Both the position numbers and the translations under genes were made by a program. The notes under the pieces were generated by a model, which saw only the letters and a program-made list of their open reading frames with translations, was not told where the DNA came from and ran no database searches. 64,000 nucleotides of DNA from Erpetoichthys calabaricus (lineage: Eukaryota > Chordata > Cladistia > Polypteriformes > Polypteridae): positions 163,474,480 through 163,538,479 of the forward strand of contig NC_041397.2 of NCBI RefSeq assembly GCF_900747795.2, in the 5' to 3' direction. Below are positions 61,343 through 64,000 of the stretch, piece after piece. Position 1 is the first letter of the stretch, and the number at the start of each line of letters is the position of its first letter.

Positions 61343-61400
61343 GCTGAAAATGGCAAATATAGGAGTGAGTGAGATCGAACCAGGAAATCTTGATCACACT
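61343..61400 (-). other. partial third tRNA-like copy near the centre
   Basis: GCTGAAAATGGCAAATATAG, GAGTGAGTGAGATCGAACCAGG parallels 62377-62420 but the 5' part of the tRNA-like unit is missing. Confidence 0.5.
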
Positions 61401-62395
61401 TGGTTTGCGTCTGTACTTGCGCTGTTTCTTAGAGTCAGATCGGGGGTGGGGATGCTAGAGCGCGTGAGCGTATTCAGTTCTGCTGGATCAACGCATATGT
61501 TGATCTTTTTTTCTTTCAGTAATAGCGCAAACATAAATCCACACCCGATCTGACGCTGTTCGTTTTCAAATAATATTGCATTAGTGCGATGATGTTTTCA
61601 CATATATTGTCTCTTTCTTTCAGGTGTGTAATAGGAACCACAGCATAGAGAGAAGCGTGTACATTGTAACAGGTACACACGTTGTAAATGTAGGAAAGAC
61701 TATCCTTGCATGTGTGTGAACAGTTAACATTTGAATCTGATTATTGCATATAACGCTGAACTTACTGCTCTGTATTATTCTATCCTCTGCATGTCCTGGA
61801 GTACAAAAGAAACAGCATACAGCAACATGTGGGGACTGGCAAGATCGGGAAAAAAAAAATACGCATTCACTGATTATAAAACGCAAGATGTTATGCGAAT
61901 GAATATGAATAATATGAATAATGTTGCATCCGTGCCACAAAGTTTTCCAAAATGTACTATACAGGTCATAAAACAAATAATTCCAAATATCATATATACC
62001 TACGTCTGTGTTTTTTTGTTGTTTTGACATCATTCACCATAAGGTGCACTCTAGTTCAGCATGAGCAGGAACAGTCAATAAAATCGAATAAAAAAATCAA
62101 GTGACGGTGAGATACGAAGAAGGCAGATTCGCCAGCGTTTGTGTGTCAGCTTTTATCCCTCCAGATGAGAGAATGTCCAGTTCCATTGTCTCAAAACACC
62201 ACTCACATCTCCAGTTATTCGGGTTTGGGGGTAGTATGTATCGTGATCGTGATTTAGAGAGAATAAAAGTAAAAAAAAAAGGTAACTTTTACAAGTCCTA
62301 TAAATGCACACCGTGTGTTACAGACACAAACCAAATGTATGTGTGTACTGTATAATATTAACAAAAAGAGGAGCTCACTACTGAAAACGGCAAAT

Positions 62396-62470
62396 ATAGG
62401 AGTGAGTGGGGATCGAACCGGGGACTCTCAATTACAAGTCAGCAAATCTTACCGCTATGCCACGGAAGCT
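62396..62470 (-). other. tRNA-like sequence, right arm, with intact Pol III boxes
   Basis: On the minus strand: TTCCGTGGCATAGCGGTAAG with A box TGGCATAGCGG, a loop reading CTTGTAA with a poor anticodon stem, and a perfect B box GGTTCGATCCC. Spacing between boxes is tRNA-like. The stems are too weak for a canonical tRNA; a SINE head or relic is likely. Confidence 0.55.
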
Positions 62471-62898
62471 ATTGTATCAGTCTTGAACCTTTTGTGGAAG
62501 TGTTTTTACTTGATCTTTGGACTTCAGGCTTCATACATTATATAGTTTATGCCTACATTTTGTCATTTACTACTAAAATATGAAAAACATTTCTGTTTTA
62601 AAAATGTGTTTACACAGATTGCTGTAGAAATGGAACACACATGAACTGTGTGTGTTCCAAATAGTGATCTATTATTTTCACACTAAAACTCTAGCAGTTC
62701 AGTCACTCCCAGATAATCAAACAAGGCATGAGCTGGGAAAACTTAGTGAACGCTCTGCGACGGTGGGGGATGGAATAGCCGGCTGCTTGCTGGCTCGTCT
62801 TAATCGGCACATTTAGAAGACAAAAGAGAGCTGCGAATGGTTTTAAGGTGGGCCGGATCTACGAGTTTTTTCATAGACTCTGGTAATTCTAGTGTTAA

Positions 62899-63135
62899 TG
62901 AACCCTTACGCTGTCTGCCGTGTAACTGTTCTACCTCTGGACTGCTAAGAACTGTTCAATCTAAAATAAATAAATAAATAAAAGTTTACTATCTTAACTG
63001 TTCCTACAGCCCCTTGCACCTGATTGGGTGTCTTAACACTGGCCGCTTATCTACGCACCGCTGAGCCTTCCCCTTTATTGCTTTGAAGTCAGCCACAGCC
63101 TTTTTTTTTCTTTTAAACTAAGGAATCTCTGTTAT
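62899..63135 (-). mobile_element. CR1-type LINE 5' UTR piece
   Basis: Inverted match to 37083-37343: shared TTAATGAACCC, AACTGTTCTACCTC, AAGAACTGTTCAATCTAAAATAAA, CAGCCCCTTG and GAAGTCAGCCAC-GCC. It joins directly to a Rex1-group LINE. Confidence 0.75.
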
Positions 63136-63139
63136 ATCT

Positions 63140-63939
63140 CTGACTATACTTCCTTAGAAGGCTGGCATCTTTCAACATCTGCAATAAGATGCTGCAGATG
63201 TTCTATCAAACGGTTGTGGCGAGCGCCCTCTTCTATGTGGTGGTGTGCTGGGGAGGCAGCATAAAGAAGAGGGACGCCTCACACCTAGACAAACTAGTGA
63301 GGAAGGCAGGCTCTATTGTAGGCACAGAGCTGAACAGTTTGACATCTGTGGCAGAGCGGTGGGTGCTGAGTAGGCTCCTGTCAATCATGGAGAATCCACT
63401 GCATCCACTGAACAGTATCATCTCCAGACAGAGGAGCAGCTTCAGCGACAGACTACTGTCACTGTCCTGCTCCACTGACAGACTGAGGAGATCGTTCCTC
63501 CCCCACACTATGCGACTCTTCAATTCCACTGGGGGTTGGGTAAACGTTAACATTATACAATGTTATTGACTGTTATACCTGCTTCGCACTCTCCACCTTG
63601 CACTTTTTAACTTGCACTGCGTTTTTATCACTCTTTAATTAATATTGTTTTTATTAATATGCTGCTGCTGGAGTACGTGAATTTCCCCATGGGGATTAAT
63701 AAAGTATCTATCTATCTATCTATTGTGGCGAGTGGCTGGGGGTGGTACCCAGCCAGAGCCCAGAAGGACCGGAGCTTAGAAGCTCAACCCTATAGGGGCC
63801 CGTGGTCACTGCCAGGCACCCCAATGCCTGTGGAGCCCTGGCCCTCAGCACTTCCGCCACACCCGGAAGTGCTGGGGGGAAGAAGACCAGGAGACACCCA
63901 GAGTGTTTCCGTGTGCGCAACCGGTACTTCCGCCACACC

Positions 63940-64000
<61 letters not shown>
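63140..64000 (+). mobile_element. Rex1/CR1-group LINE 3' end with (TATC)n tail
   Basis: The frame 63189-63569 encodes the C-terminal end (MLQMFYQTVVASALFYVVVCWGGSIKKRDASHLDKLVRKAGSIVGTEL...SFLPHTMRLFNSTGG), about 90 percent like the copy at 35.4-35.7 kb. The 3' UTR ends GGGATTAATAAAG and (TATC)n from 63706 onward, continuing past an inserted LTR to the window edge. Confidence 0.88.
63724..63940. mobile_element. solo-LTR-like insertion in the (TATC)n tail
   Basis: A 217-bp GC-rich block begins TGTGGCG and ends CGCCACACCA, flanked on both sides by TCTAT, which would be a 5-bp target duplication though the simple repeat makes that uncertain. It contains the palindrome CACTTCCGCCACACCCGGAAGTG. 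TG...CA ends suit a solo LTR; a small fold-back transposon is the alternative. Confidence 0.55.

Larger units (their letters stand above)
60003..62902. mobile_element. 2.9-kb fold-back element with TTAA flanks (piggyBac-like MITE type)
   Basis: Starts TTAA-CACTAGAATTACCAGAG and ends CTCTGGTAATTCTAGTG-TTAA. The inverted arms match for about 500 bp or more, and a second inverted pair lies inside (about 61010-61115 against 61540-61625), so most of the element is an imperfect palindrome centred near 61.3 kb. G-runs (61300-61317) and short direct duplications mark the centre. No transposase is present. TTAA ends suggest piggyBac-type mobilisation. The two flanks belong to different repeats (LTR on the left, CR1 5' piece on the right). 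Confidence 0.8.

Overview
The window looks like non-genic DNA from a fish-like vertebrate genome. Three things point that way: V-SINE/Mermaid-type tRNA SINEs, Rex1/CR1-group LINEs with (TATC)n tails plus L2 LINEs, and Gmr1-like LTR elements with integrase ahead of reverse transcriptase. A basal ray-finned fish such as a bichir or reedfish would fit, but that is a guess. I see no confident host protein gene. Most of the 64 kb is mobile DNA, often nested several layers deep.

Layout. 0-2.7 kb: a leftward, apparently spliced set of unrecognised reading frames with a CCAAT-rich, TATA-like upstream region and an 80-bp minisatellite in the presumed first intron. 2.7-6.0 kb: duplicated non-coding DNA, a V-SINE with an 11-bp target duplication, a cluster of heat-shock-element-like repeats, an L2 tail and a leftward Helitron. 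6.0-20.4 kb: a fossil Polinton/Maverick (adintovirus-like). Its polymerase, ATPase and small conserved genes point right; protease, major capsid, core, minor capsid and integrase point left. A 2.8-kb gag-only LTR element sits in the minor capsid gene.

20.9-28.9 kb: a tandem array of about eleven units in two forms, one of about 815 bp carrying a well-formed tRNA-Ala(TGC) on the minus strand and one of 662 bp lacking it. Four tRNA copies are identical, one is diverged and one is a remnant. 28.9-43.2 kb: a Gmr1-like fossil, an L2 3' end, a long Rex1/CR1-group LINE fragment, and two 5' halves of a CR1-type LINE encoding an SGNH-esterase ORF1 and the start of an endonuclease. 43.2-46.8 kb: a Ty3/Gypsy element with 204-bp LTRs and a perfect 5-bp target duplication.

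48.0-60.0 kb: a second Gmr1-like element that received an L2 LINE, an unknown 0.55-kb insert, a V-SINE and a piggyBac transposon; the piggyBac was itself split by a Helitron. 60.0-62.9 kb: a 2.9-kb quasi-palindromic fold-back element bounded by TTAA, with tRNA-like sequences in both arms. 62.9-64 kb: a CR1 5' piece and a Rex1-group LINE tail whose (TATC)n run holds a solo LTR.

The most notable points are the alternating tRNA-Ala array, the fold-back element with Pol III boxes, the two PR-IN-RT-RH ordered elements, the tRNA-Ser primer site shared by two LTR elements, and the unexplained spliced frames at the left edge. All identifications come from reading motifs and repeats by eye.
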